This document shows, in pieces, positions 46,046 through 54,592 of a stretch of DNA of 64,000 nucleotides. The stretch covers positions 124,001 to 188,000 of the forward strand of contig NZ_FXUE01000005.1 of assembly GCF_900182935.1 (NCBI RefSeq). Direction: 5' to 3'. This DNA is from Fibrobacter sp. UWB10 (GTDB lineage: Bacteria > Fibrobacterota > Fibrobacteria > Fibrobacterales > Fibrobacteraceae). The notes below the pieces were generated by a model. It was not told the DNA's origin. It worked only from the letters and a program-made list of their open reading frames with translations, and did not search any database. Every line of letters starts with the position of its first letter. Position 1 is the stretch's first letter. The translations under genes and the position numbers were made by a program.

Positions 46046-46885
46046 TTATTCTTCTTCTGAGTCCCGCGAGTCATCGCCGTAAGCAGAAGTCGCTGTCCCG
46101 TTCAACGCTACTAGCCGTATTCCTCGCAGAGTCAAGAACGGATCGTATTTATCAATCAGGGATGTTCTGCGAGCAATGGTTTTCCCCCAACCACCGGTCG
46201 CATACACGGGCATGTCGTCGCAGCCCATTTCCGTTTTGATTTTTCCGATCAGGAACTCCAACTGAGCAAGGAATCCGTACAGAAGACCTGCACGGATTGC
46301 GTCATCGGTATTGTCCGCCACCACAGCCTCGGGCCATTCAATCGTCACGGGCAAAAGGCGTGCGGCCTTTTCCGTCAAGGCATCCAAGCTTGCGTTAATG
46401 CCGGGAATAATCACGCCACCAGCAAAGGCGCCATCCTTCATGACGTCAAAAGTGGTCGCGGTCCCCATATCCACGACAATTGCATTCTTGAAGCCAGCCT
46501 CGCGCATGGCAACCACATTGCACAAACGGTCGGCACCAGCCATAGACGGGTTCTGGTAATTAATCTGCAAACCCATGCAGTTTTTGGAATTCACCACCTG
46601 CACGCGTTTTTTTAGCAAAGAATCTAAAGCCTTAATCCAGGGGCGTTCCAAAGCGGGCACCACGGTAGAAAGTCCCACGTGGGTAATCTCTTCGGACTTA
46701 ATCTTGGAGAACCTCAACAGGCCGCCCACTTTATTCATCACTTCATCAGAGGTCGTTTCCTTGCGGGTAGTCAAACGCCAATAATCAACAACCTTGGTAT
46801 CCTTAAAAATGCCAATCACCGTGTGGGAGTTACCCACATCGACCACAAAGGAAATCGTATTCTTCTTTTCAGCAGTCTTTTTCAT
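46046..46885 (-). CDS. coaX: type III pantothenate kinase
   Basis: The 279-residue kinase performs the first step of coenzyme A synthesis. It has the ASKHA-fold signatures VVDVGNSHTVIGIF (14-27), the pantothenate-site MAGADRLCNVVA and VVDMGTATTFDVM, and GGVIIPGINASLDAL. It heads a minus-strand unit of coaX, diguanylate cyclase, epimerase and trpS. The upstream 70 bases are shared with the divergent exporter gene. Confidence 0.95.
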   Translation of the reverse strand: MKKTAEKKNTISFVVDVGNSHTVIGIFKDTKVVDYWRLTTRKETTSDEVMNKVGGLLRFSKIKSEEITHVGLSTVVPALERPWIKALDSLLKKRVQVVNSKNCMGLQINYQNPSMAGADRLCNVVAMREAGFKNAIVVDMGTATTFDVMKDGAFAGGVIIPGINASLDALTEKAARLLPVTIEWPEAVVADNTDDAIRAGLLYGFLAQLEFLIGKIKTEMGCDDMPVYATGGWGKTIARRTSLIDKYDPFLTLRGIRLVALNGTATSAYGDDSRDSEEE

Positions 46886-46955
46886 CTGTAAAATTGTCTT
46901 TTCCTTAAAAGATATAATTTTTTTTCAAATCTCGAGGATTTCTATATATGTATGC

Positions 46956-47861
46956 ATGACCAATTTATGGTATACGCTTTTGCTCGTTCTGACCGCCGCC
47001 ATCTGGGGGTCGGGCTTTGTAGCCCAGATTGAGGGCAACGCCTTCGGGCCGTTCACCTTTTCGTGCATTCGTTGCTTTATCGCAGCCGGATTTTTAGCCC
47101 TAATTTTCAAAATTCTTGACATTTTCGGCAAAAGTCCGCGCAGGCCCCACAACCGCGAAGAGCGGCTTTTGCACTGGAAAGCCGGATTCTTTTGCGGGCT
47201 CGCCCTCTGTACCGCCATGAACTTGCAACAGCTGGGAATGTTTCTTGGCACCTCGGCCGGAAAATCGGGATTTTTGACAGCCTGCTACATTGTCCTTGTG
47301 CCCATCGTCAGCTTATTCATAGGCAAGAAGACTTCAATCAAGACTTGGCTATGCGTTGTCATCACGACCTTCGGGCTATACCTGCTATGCATCAAGGACG
47401 GTTTTTCGCTGGAACTTTCGGACGGAGTTTCGCTGTTGTGCGCCCTCGCCTTTTCAATCCACATTCTGGTCATCGACAAGTTCGTGAACCAGGTCGACCC
47501 GATTCGCGTTTCAGCAATCCAATTCTTGACCATCGGCATTTTGACAGCACCGCTAATGATTGTTTTCGATATGAAATTCCCGGCCATGGACTTTAGCACC
47601 GCGGCCGCCGCATTCATCAACCCAAGAGCGGTTGCAGGACTTTGCTTTGCAGCATTCTGTTCTAGCGGAATTGCCTACACATTGCAGATTGTCGCTCAAG
47701 ATAAAGTAAAACCCACCATAGCTTCGCTTACGATGAGTTTAGAATCGGTATTTGCTGTACTTGCGGGCTGGGCAATTCTCGGGGAACAACTTTCGGCCCG
47801 CGAAATTTGCGGATGCGCCATCATGATGGTCGCTATCGTTTTCGCACAAATTAAGCGCTAG
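46956..47861 (+). CDS. DMT-superfamily (EamA) transporter
   Basis: The 301-residue protein starts at 46956 (MTNLWYTLLLVLTAAIWGSGFV), the normal N-terminus of the EamA family. Ten hydrophobic helices in two repeats are apparent, with the second-repeat signatures SSGIAYTLQIVAQDKVKPTIASLTMSLESVFAVLAGW broken by short loops. Such proteins export amino acids or metabolites, but substrate cannot be read from sequence. It diverges from coaX. Its TAG stop overlaps the TAG of the convergent antiporter at CTAG (47858-47861). Confidence 0.9.
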   Translation: MTNLWYTLLLVLTAAIWGSGFVAQIEGNAFGPFTFSCIRCFIAAGFLALIFKILDIFGKSPRRPHNREERLLHWKAGFFCGLALCTAMNLQQLGMFLGTSAGKSGFLTACYIVLVPIVSLFIGKKTSIKTWLCVVITTFGLYLLCIKDGFSLELSDGVSLLCALAFSIHILVIDKFVNQVDPIRVSAIQFLTIGILTAPLMIVFDMKFPAMDFSTAAAAFINPRAVAGLCFAAFCSSGIAYTLQIVAQDKVKPTIASLTMSLESVFAVLAGWAILGEQLSAREICGCAIMMVAIVFAQIKR

Positions 47862-49447
47862 TTTTTGGCTTTCTTTTTAGCAGGCGTTTTTCTCGCGAAC
47901 ATATTTTTGGGCGAAAATCTTTTCTTGCGGCTAGCTTCACGCTGTTTTTTCAAAACCAGCAATCCGCCCACAACCAGCACGATTCCCACCAAAAGCGAAA
48001 GCAGCGCACTGCGAGTAAGGCCCGCGACAATGTAGCAGACAAAGCTGATTGCCGCCACACACAAGGCATAAGGCAGCTGCGTATTCACATGGCTCACATG
48101 ATCACATTCGGCGCCAGCGCTCGCCATAATTGTCGTATCCGAAATAGGCGAAATATGGTCACCGCAAACGGCACCTGCCATACAAGCAGAAATCGAAATA
48201 ATCATGAGACTGGGGTCGACACTAGAGAATGCGGCCACCACAATCGGAATCAAAATGCCAAACGTGCCCCAAGACGTTCCTGTGGAGAACGCAAGACCAA
48301 TGGCCACCAAGAATATAATAGCCGGCATAAAGTTCATGAGAGCAGTCGCACTACCCGTAACAATTCCTGCCACATAGTCCTTTGCGCCAAGCGTATCGGT
48401 AACACCCTTCAGGCTCCAAGCAAGCACAAGAATAATGATTGCAGGGACCATCGCCTTAAAGCCTTCGGGCAAACATTCCAAACACTTGTTGATTTTCAAG
48501 ACACGGCGACCCATGTACCAAATCACCGTTACAAAGAATGCGGCAAAGCTACCAAGCACCAGTCCAACCGAGGCATCGCTTGCGCCAAAGGCGTCTACAA
48601 AGCCCTTGTGAGCCTCTCCACTCGAAAAGAATCCGCCCGTATAAACCAAGCCCGTCACACAGAGGATAATCAGCACCACAATCGGGAAAATCAAGTCAAG
48701 CACCGTACCTTTAGCTTGATCAATATTCAGTTCTTCCATCTTGGCGCTAATCATATCGGCAGCCGATTCGCACCTTCTCATCGGTCCAAAATCAACCTTC
48801 AAAAGAACGAGAGCAAAAAGCGCCACAATAGTCAGCAAGGCATAAAAATTGAACGGAATCGCCTTCACAAAAAGACCCAGGCCATCTTCACCTTCGACAA
48901 AGCCAGTCACTGCCGCCGCCCAAGAACTCACCGGCGCGATAATACAAATCGGAGCTGCCGTCGCATCGATCAAGTAGGCCAGTTTTTCATGGCTGATTTT
49001 AAATTTATCTGTAACCGGGCGCATGACGCTACCCACTGTAAGGCAATTGAAGTAATCGTCTACGAAAATCAAAATGCCAAGAACAATCGTCGCTATTTGC
49101 GCACCGACCTTGGTTTTGATATGCAGCCTGGCCCAGTTTCCAAACGCCGCCGCTGCCCCCGACTTATTCATTAAGGCAACCATTGCGCCAAGCATTACCA
49201 AGAAAAACAGAATACCCACATTCCACGGGTCTGACACCTGTTTGACCATCCCGTTTTTGAACACAGCTTCCAAAAAGCCCGGGAAACTCCCCTGACTAAT
49301 GAAAAGCCCGCCGATAAGGACGCCGACAAATAAAGAGGAATAAGCCTCTTTGGTAATGAGAGCCAGGATAATAGCCACAATGGAGGGGACTAAAGCCCAA
49401 AAAGTTCCATGAAAAAAGGATACCGCTTCTACAGCCTGCTGTTCCAT
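47858..49447 (-). CDS. NhaC-family Na+/H+ antiporter
   Basis: The 529-residue membrane protein has a dozen or so hydrophobic segments and the NhaC-family patterns FVDDYFNCLTVGSVMRP, LAYLIDATAAPICIIAPVSSWAA, TGTSWGTFGILIPI and CGDHISPISDTTIMASAGAECDH. It ends in a strongly basic tail (KKRFSPKNMFARKTPAKKKAKN). It exchanges Na+ for H+ and helps with pH and salt balance; related members use malate or lysine as well. Transcribed alone, and convergent with the exporter gene. Confidence 0.92.
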   Translation of the reverse strand: MEQQAVEAVSFFHGTFWALVPSIVAIILALITKEAYSSLFVGVLIGGLFISQGSFPGFLEAVFKNGMVKQVSDPWNVGILFFLVMLGAMVALMNKSGAAAAFGNWARLHIKTKVGAQIATIVLGILIFVDDYFNCLTVGSVMRPVTDKFKISHEKLAYLIDATAAPICIIAPVSSWAAAVTGFVEGEDGLGLFVKAIPFNFYALLTIVALFALVLLKVDFGPMRRCESAADMISAKMEELNIDQAKGTVLDLIFPIVVLIILCVTGLVYTGGFFSSGEAHKGFVDAFGASDASVGLVLGSFAAFFVTVIWYMGRRVLKINKCLECLPEGFKAMVPAIIILVLAWSLKGVTDTLGAKDYVAGIVTGSATALMNFMPAIIFLVAIGLAFSTGTSWGTFGILIPIVVAAFSSVDPSLMIISISACMAGAVCGDHISPISDTTIMASAGAECDHVSHVNTQLPYALCVAAISFVCYIVAGLTRSALLSLLVGIVLVVGGLLVLKKQREASRKKRFSPKNMFARKTPAKKKAKN

Positions 49448-49632
49448 AATCTAATTCCTTACATGAACACCTTAATTATAGCAAATCCTAAAAAAACGGC
49501 GAGTGCCACGCCCTGTTGACAAAAATTAACGTAAAAAATCGGAACAAAACATTCCACTTTCCAAAAATAAATATATTTTATTTACACATTTACGAGTGCA
49601 GAATTCACTACACTCTAATTGGGATTGGATGT

Positions 49633-51267
49633 ATGAAGAAATATAAATACTTGTTGCCAGTGGCAATTATTGCCACCGGTTTTTGGGCATGCGGCGATGA
49701 GAACACGACCGCTACCGATTGTACCACAGAGCAATGCCTCATTGACAAATATGGCGAATTTAACGCAGATTCGGCAAATTTGGCCAATCAGCAGACTCAC
49801 AACGCAGATTCAGGCCTTGGAATCAGCGATGGACCGAACGTGATCGGTACACCGACAGATTCTTCGGGGAACGTCAACCAAGAACCCATTGTGACGCCGC
49901 AAGATTCAAACCAAACAGGCGACCCTGCAGGCGCACAAAACGACTCAATTCCAAATAATTCTTACACATCTTCAAGTTCTTTGACCTCAGAACCCGTTGT
50001 CGGATCTTCGAGCAGCGGACACCATCATCACACTTCTAGCAGCTCCGTCGGCGACGTAAAACCCGCCGAATCCAGTTCCAGCGAAGAAGTAATTATTCCG
50101 CCGACACCCGAGAACAACTTCGTGGAAGACCACCGCAGCGAATGCCAGATCGGCAATATCCCATCTAGCGTAAACAACGCAAAACTCCCGGACCCGTTCA
50201 TGGGTCTTGACGGCAAGCGCATTTCCTCGAAGGACGATTGGAAGTGCCGTCGCGAAGAAATCGGCGCCATGTACGAAAAACTCATGTTCGGTACAAAGCC
50301 GCGCAATCCCGAAAAGGTCGAAGGTTCTTACTCCGGCGGAAAGCTCACTATCAAGGTGACAGACAAGGGCAAATCCGGCAGTTTCTCCGTGAAAATCAGC
50401 AACGCGGGCACCAAGGACAAGCCGAAGCCGGCCATGATCGGTTTTGGCGGTGGCATGATGGGCGGTTGCGGAAGCCTCGGCAACGCAACGAACGGTCTCG
50501 ACATCGCCCAGATTACATTCAACCCGGATGACGTCGCCCCAGAAAGCGGTGGTGGCATGTTCTTCCAGCTTTATAACCAGGGCCAAGGCACCATCATCGC
50601 ATGGGCATGGGGTGTAAGCCGCATTATCGACGCTCTCGAAAAGACTCCGGAAGCGGGTATCGACGTGCATCACCTCGCCATGACGGGTTGCTCTCGTTGG
50701 GGCAAGGGAACTCTTGCCGTGGGTGCATTCGATGAACGTATCGCCCTTACTATTCCGCAAGAATCCGGTTCCGGTGGCGCATCGCTTTGGCGTGTGGGCG
50801 CTCAGGTCAACAAGCAGAAGGGCAAGCAGTTTGTGCAGGGTTTGAGCAGTGCCGGTACTGAAGGCCGCTGGATGATTTCTAGCTTTAAGAACTACGATGG
50901 CAAGGAAAACACGCTCCCGTTCGACCAGCACATGTTGGTGGCCATGGTGGCTCCGCGCGCCCTCCTCATCCTCGACAACGCTGGTCAGGAATGGCTGGGT
51001 GAAGTTCCGTCGAACTACTGCGGACAAGCTTCCAAGGAGGTCTATGACGCACTCGGCGTGACAGAGAACTACACCTACAGCCAGGAAGGCGGCCACGCGC
51101 ACTGCTCGCTCCCGAACGGACAGTTCGACGAAGTCAAGGACTTTATGAACAAGTTCCTGCTCGGCAAGGACGCCAAGACGGGTAAGATTGATTATTCCAA
51201 GAATACGCAGACAATCAACTTCAAGAAGTCCGAATGGATTGACTGGGATACACCGACTTTAAATTAA
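49633..51267 (+). CDS. glucuronoyl esterase (CE15), lipoprotein-like
   Basis: The 544-residue protein starts at 49633 (MKKYKYLLPVAIIATGFWACGDE), giving a lipoprotein signal with Cys20. A Ser/Pro/Asn-rich linker (about 45-150, with SSSSLTSEPVVGSSSSG) precedes a CE15 alpha/beta hydrolase: nucleophile Ser near 355 in TGCSRWGKG, Glu in IPQESGSGG, and His near 487 in GGHAHCSLPNGQ. CE15 enzymes cut the ester between lignin and 4-O-methyl-glucuronoyl xylan, opening plant walls. Linker and anchoring suggest surface display. A terminator follows the stop. Confidence 0.93.
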   Translation: MKKYKYLLPVAIIATGFWACGDENTTATDCTTEQCLIDKYGEFNADSANLANQQTHNADSGLGISDGPNVIGTPTDSSGNVNQEPIVTPQDSNQTGDPAGAQNDSIPNNSYTSSSSLTSEPVVGSSSSGHHHHTSSSSVGDVKPAESSSSEEVIIPPTPENNFVEDHRSECQIGNIPSSVNNAKLPDPFMGLDGKRISSKDDWKCRREEIGAMYEKLMFGTKPRNPEKVEGSYSGGKLTIKVTDKGKSGSFSVKISNAGTKDKPKPAMIGFGGGMMGGCGSLGNATNGLDIAQITFNPDDVAPESGGGMFFQLYNQGQGTIIAWAWGVSRIIDALEKTPEAGIDVHHLAMTGCSRWGKGTLAVGAFDERIALTIPQESGSGGASLWRVGAQVNKQKGKQFVQGLSSAGTEGRWMISSFKNYDGKENTLPFDQHMLVAMVAPRALLILDNAGQEWLGEVPSNYCGQASKEVYDALGVTENYTYSQEGGHAHCSLPNGQFDEVKDFMNKFLLGKDAKTGKIDYSKNTQTINFKKSEWIDWDTPTLN

Positions 51268-51293
51268 CTCCTCGAGAAATCCAGACACCTCAA

Positions 51294-51324
51294 AGACCTC
51301 CGACGCTAGTCGGGGGCCTTTTTT
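51294..51324 (+). terminator. Rho-independent terminator after the CE15 gene
   Basis: An imperfect stem CCTCCGAC-GCTA-GTCGGGGG (51297-51316) is followed by CCTTTTTT. It separates the esterase from the mini-protein gene. Confidence 0.8.
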
Positions 51325-51369
51325 GCATATCTTTTTTGCATATTTTTATGCGTTTTGCCCTATTGAGCC

Positions 51370-51398
51370 TTGACAAAGCCCCTAAAATTTTCTCTATT
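51370..51398 (+). promoter_or_regulatory. promoter of the small basic protein gene
   Basis: TTGACA (51370-51375) is a consensus -35 box, and TCTATT (51393-51398) a fair -10 at 17 bases spacing, about 45 bases upstream of the ATG at 51441. It is the clearest promoter in the window and suits a highly expressed ribosomal-type gene. Confidence 0.65.
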
Positions 51399-51440
51399 TG
51401 GAGGCACATTTTTAAGTTTAACCCTTAACGGAGAAACAAC

Positions 51441-51536
51441 ATGCCTTGCGGAAAGAAAAGAAAGCGCAGGAAGATTGCGACTCACAAGCGTAAGAAGCGC
51501 CGTCGTCGTGACCGTCACAAAAAGAAACTTCGCTAA
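51441..51536 (+). CDS. 31-residue AURKAIP1/COX24-type ribosomal mini-protein
   Basis: This tiny gene encodes a 31-residue protein of which about two thirds are Lys or Arg, beginning MPCGKKRKRRKIATHKRKKR. It matches the short AURKAIP1/COX24 domain proteins (mitochondrial mS38 relatives) seen in Bacteroidota and their kin, which have the same GKKRKRxKIxTHKRKKR core and are thought to be ribosome-bound. The ribosome site CGGAG lies about 9 bases before the ATG, a good promoter lies upstream and a terminator downstream. It is short enough to be missed by most gene finders. Confidence 0.85.
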   Translation: MPCGKKRKRRKIATHKRKKRRRRDRHKKKLR

Positions 51537-51572
51537 TATCCGTTAGCATTCTATTGTGATTTCCTGTTAAAG

Positions 51573-51597
51573 ACGGAGTGTAAAAGCTCCGTTTTTT
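51573..51597 (+). terminator. Rho-independent terminator after the mini-protein gene
   Basis: ACGGAG (51573-51578) and CTCCGT (51587-51592) form a stem with an 8-base loop, followed by TTTTTT. It makes the mini-protein gene a single-gene unit. Confidence 0.85.
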
Positions 51598-51638
51598 AAT
51601 TTTTTTTGTTTTACGGGCTTGCCCAAAGGAATCAAAAA

Positions 51639-52598
51639 ATGATTGATCGCAACAAGCACTTCCTCCGCCTCATGGACTGGAGCGAAGAAAAAATCCTGGA
51701 AACTATCGAAATCGCTTCTCGCCTGAAGGCAGAAGTCCACGCCGGCAAGGTATCTGACCGCCTGCACGGCCAGAACATCGCCATGTTCTTCGAAAAGCCC
51801 TCGCTGCGAACTATCACGACTTTCCAGGTGGGCATGAACCAGCTCGGCGGCCACGCCGTGTTGCTCGCCCCGGATTCCATTGGCCTTGGCAAGCGCGAAA
51901 GCGTCAAGGACGTCGCCCGCTGCCTTAGCCGCTGGGTGAACGCCATCGTGGTCCGCTGCTTTAAGCAGGACTTGGTGGAACAGCTCGCCGAATACGGTAG
52001 CGTGCCGGTCGTGAATGCATTGACCGACGACTATCACCCGTGCCAGGCAATCGCTTTTGCCCAGATGATTTGCGAAAACCTCGGCGGTTTCAAGAACGCC
52101 GATGGTAAGCCGAAGACCGTCGCCTTCATCGGTGACGGCAACAATGTGGCCAACTCCTTCCTCGCCCTCGCCTCCAAGGTGGGTATGAACTTCACGCTCG
52201 CCTGCCCGAAGGGCTTTGAACAGCCCGCCAAGGTGGTCGAAGAAGCTCAAGAAGGCCTGAAGAAGCACGGTTGCCAGTACCGCGTATTCCACGATCCGAA
52301 GGAAGCCGTCAAGGACGCCGACATTCTTTATAGCGACGTGTGGGTTTCTATGGGTCAGGAAGGCGAAAAGGCTACGAAGCAGTCTCACTTCTTGCCGTTC
52401 CAGATCAACGACGAACTCTTGAAGCTCGCTCCGGCTCACTGCAAGGTCAGCCACTGCTTGCCGGCTCACCGCGGCGAAGAAATCACGGACTCCGTGATGG
52501 ACAACCTCGACGTGAACATGAGCTTTGAAGAAGCGGAGAATAGACTTCACGCACATAAAGCTGTATTATGGCAAGTGATGGAACCTTTTGCTAAATAA
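51639..52598 (+). CDS. argF: ornithine carbamoyltransferase
   Basis: The 319-residue enzyme makes citrulline from ornithine and carbamoyl phosphate in arginine synthesis. I start it at the ATG at 51639, with AAAGGA upstream. The carbamoyl-phosphate loop is FFEKPSLRT, the HPCQ motif is present (DDYHPCQAIA), and the ornithine-binding end is HCLPAHRGEEITDSVMD. It lies alone between terminators, with no other arg gene nearby. Confidence 0.95.
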   Translation: MIDRNKHFLRLMDWSEEKILETIEIASRLKAEVHAGKVSDRLHGQNIAMFFEKPSLRTITTFQVGMNQLGGHAVLLAPDSIGLGKRESVKDVARCLSRWVNAIVVRCFKQDLVEQLAEYGSVPVVNALTDDYHPCQAIAFAQMICENLGGFKNADGKPKTVAFIGDGNNVANSFLALASKVGMNFTLACPKGFEQPAKVVEEAQEGLKKHGCQYRVFHDPKEAVKDADILYSDVWVSMGQEGEKATKQSHFLPFQINDELLKLAPAHCKVSHCLPAHRGEEITDSVMDNLDVNMSFEEAENRLHAHKAVLWQVMEPFAK

Positions 52599-52617
52599 AC
52601 TTCGCGATACTTCGTTG

Positions 52618-52659
52618 CGCTCGCACCTCACGTACGAATTTGTACGCTACGGGCGAGCG
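52618..52659. repeat. nested palindrome downstream of argF
   Basis: An outer repeat CGCTCGC (52618-52624) with GCGAGCG (52653-52659) encloses an inner CGTAC (52631-52635) with GTACG (52642-52646), just after the argF stop. A similar vocabulary (CGCTCGC, GCTCGC) occurs downstream of mrp near 4630. It may be a dispersed intergenic element. Confidence 0.4.
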
Positions 52660-52714
52660 ACGCCTCGTCTCACTCGTTTCTTTAACAAAATGTGATTTAT
52701 ATTTTTTATTTTGG

Positions 52715-52744
52715 AAAAAAAGCTCGGCGGTGCCGGGCTTTTTT
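52715..52744. terminator. bidirectional terminator between argF and the lipoprotein gene
   Basis: AGCTCGGC with GCCGGGCT (one G-U pair) and loop GGT, flanked by AAAAAA and TTTTTT. It can serve both convergent genes. Confidence 0.88.
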
Positions 52745-52767
52745 GTTAAGGTGTTTTTGAAATTTTA

Positions 52768-53688
52768 TTAGATGTAGTCTGGAATTACGCCGGTTCGTTG
52801 AATTTCTTTGCAATAGGCTTTCATATCCGCCACAGTTTCAGAGAAATAGCGATCTATATTCCCCGCCGAGACTTCTTCCGAAACATATTGGGTAACCATT
52901 CTACCATCGCATTCCACGTTCGTTTCTAGGCCTGTCGCAGCACCAAGGTCAAGAGTTTCAGCCTTGACCTCGGCACAAAACTCATCAATTTCGGCCTGAG
53001 AAACCGTATTTTCGAAAACATATTCAGTCGTGACCAGAAGAATTCCGTTCTTATATTCCAAAGAAAAATACATCGTGCCCGAGTCCGGTTGCACCGCAGC
53101 AAATTGGAAGTAGTCACTCAAATCCTTCGTGACACTGCAAGTCGCTCCTGTATCAGACGTTTCCGACAGATAAGCATTCATCGTTTTACAAACGTCTTCT
53201 GCAGATTTCAAAGCGTCATCAAAGCCCATTTCGGCATCCTCGACTTCGTGAATCGTCATGGAATGGTCTTCGCATGTTACGGTCGCATTCTTCGTGAGAG
53301 CATCTTGTTTGTTCACCTCACACAGCGCCTCAATCTTTGTCGCCGGTACAGATGCATCGTATACGGTCACGTAATCAATTTCCGCCTGGCCACCTGCAAT
53401 TGTTGTCGTAACCGTCGACAATGAACTGCCATCATCTATTTTCATGACAAAGGAATTTGCGGAAGTTTTTTCTACAGAACAAGGAACATCGGCAGAAGCA
53501 TTCGAATTGCCAGCATCATTATTCACAGCCGCATTATTTTCAGCAGCATTATTATTTGCCTCACCAGACTGATCCGTATTATTCACCTGGGGTCGATCCT
53601 CGTCTTTCGGCGAAGTAGAACTTTCAGAATCGCAAGCGGTAAAGACGAAAGCCGCCATTGCGGCGGACAGGAATAGTTTTTTGAGCAT
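52768..53688 (-). CDS. Asn-rich lipoprotein of unknown function
   Basis: The 306-residue protein has a lipoprotein signal (Cys19, FTACDSES) and then a low-complexity Asn/Ala/Asp linker (about 34-68, NNNAAENNAAVNN). The rest contains several regularly spaced Cys residues in repeated VTC-E / CSV / FC-E units, suggesting disulfide-stabilised domains arranged as tandem repeats (around 80-150 and 170-250). I do not recognise a family. Low-complexity linkers after the lipid anchor are common in Fibrobacter surface lipoproteins. Confidence 0.75.
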   Translation of the reverse strand: MLKKLFLSAAMAAFVFTACDSESSTSPKDEDRPQVNNTDQSGEANNNAAENNAAVNNDAGNSNASADVPCSVEKTSANSFVMKIDDGSSLSTVTTTIAGGQAEIDYVTVYDASVPATKIEALCEVNKQDALTKNATVTCEDHSMTIHEVEDAEMGFDDALKSAEDVCKTMNAYLSETSDTGATCSVTKDLSDYFQFAAVQPDSGTMYFSLEYKNGILLVTTEYVFENTVSQAEIDEFCAEVKAETLDLGAATGLETNVECDGRMVTQYVSEEVSAGNIDRYFSETVADMKAYCKEIQRTGVIPDYI

Positions 53689-54013
53689 ATAACCCCTTTT
53701 TAGAATAAAACGTTTACCTTCTTAATATAACATATAATTGTTCAAAAAGTACGGATAGTTCATCGCCTGGGCTTCTGTAAGCCGGCCTAAAGTCAGGCAC
53801 TTTTCATGCATTTACGCAATTGTATAAATCTTTTTACAAACAATTTATTAGTACAACATTATCCACATTAAATCTCATTCCATTTGCACAGCACACATTT
53901 CACGAATTACGTTGTACCAATAACAGCAAACAAATTATAATTTTTATTCTTTCCATACAATTCTTTTGTTTGTAAAAACTTAATTAGATTTTTCATACAA
54001 AAGAGTAATTTTT
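53689..54013. promoter_or_regulatory. AT-rich region before the contractile injection cluster
   Basis: This 325-base gap separates the minus-strand lipoprotein from the injection cluster and must hold promoters of both. It contains a perfect 13-bp inverted repeat, TTTTTACAAACAA (53831-53843) and TTGTTTGTAAAAA (53966-53978), 122 bases apart, plus a half-site AGCAAACAAAT near 53925. These could be operator sites for the cluster. A structured, possibly coding 90-base element lies at 53722-53811 on the minus strand. I could not place -10/-35 boxes. Confidence 0.45.
53722..53811 (-). other. small open frame with hairpin, possible leader or repeat
   Basis: An ATG-started frame of 29 codons on the minus strand (MHEKCLTLGRLTEAQAMN... 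ending FLNNYMLY) ends 33 bases before the lipoprotein start. Its middle can fold into GCCTG/CAGGC with an inner GGCTT/AAGCC. No ribosome site precedes it. It may be a short leader peptide with an attenuator, or a copy of a genome repeat; evidence for either is weak. Confidence 0.25.
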
Positions 54014-54592
54014 ATGATAAATGCATCACTGCAATTTTTAGCAGCACAGTTAAACCAGTACCTACGACGAAAGGCACAAACACAAGAAGATATCGTTGTT
54101 GTGTCGAGAATAATGGATAATGACGGCCGCGAATCGGAACATACAACCAACAAGCTCGTACTGTTTTTAACGAATGTCGAAAAAGATACGATGGCACACA
54201 CCAATTCGAAGCCGGAATACGATGGCTTTCGTAACATTGTGCGTTCAAAGCCCGTTTTCTTAAACCTGCACGTTGTTCTCGCAGCAAACTTCAAGCCAAA
54301 GCTTTACGAAGAATCGCTCAAATACTTGTCTAAGGCGGTCGGATTTTTTCAGGACCACAGCATTTTTGACCGCACAACATCTCCTGACCTAACCAATGGT
54401 CTCGAAAAGGTAATCATCGACGTAGAAAACCTGGACCTTCAGGAATTATGCAATTTGTGGAGTGTTACAGGCTGTAAATATGTACCCTCTGTCGTATACA
54501 AGGTTCGCACTGTTGCGCTCGGAAGCGGCTACTCTTATTACCGTCCATACGTCATTCACGTTCCAGACGATGCCGCTATCGGAGCCTTCTAA
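54014..54592 (+). CDS. DUF4255 (Pvc16-like) cap protein of contractile injection system
   Basis: The 192-residue protein resembles the DUF4255/Pvc16 family, which caps the tail end of Afp/PVC-type injection particles and of related phage-like tails. Visible family patterns are an N-terminal helix (SLQFLAAQLNQYLRR), a sheet with LVLFLTNVEKD and a central LNLHVVLAANFKPKLYEESLKYLSKAVGFFQ. It is the first gene of the cluster, unlike in Afp where the equivalent (Afp16) is last. The ATG overlaps nothing upstream; its stop overlaps the next start by one base (TAATG), implying coupling. Confidence 0.85.
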   Translation: MINASLQFLAAQLNQYLRRKAQTQEDIVVVSRIMDNDGRESEHTTNKLVLFLTNVEKDTMAHTNSKPEYDGFRNIVRSKPVFLNLHVVLAANFKPKLYEESLKYLSKAVGFFQDHSIFDRTTSPDLTNGLEKVIIDVENLDLQELCNLWSVTGCKYVPSVVYKVRTVALGSGYSYYRPYVIHVPDDAAIGAF

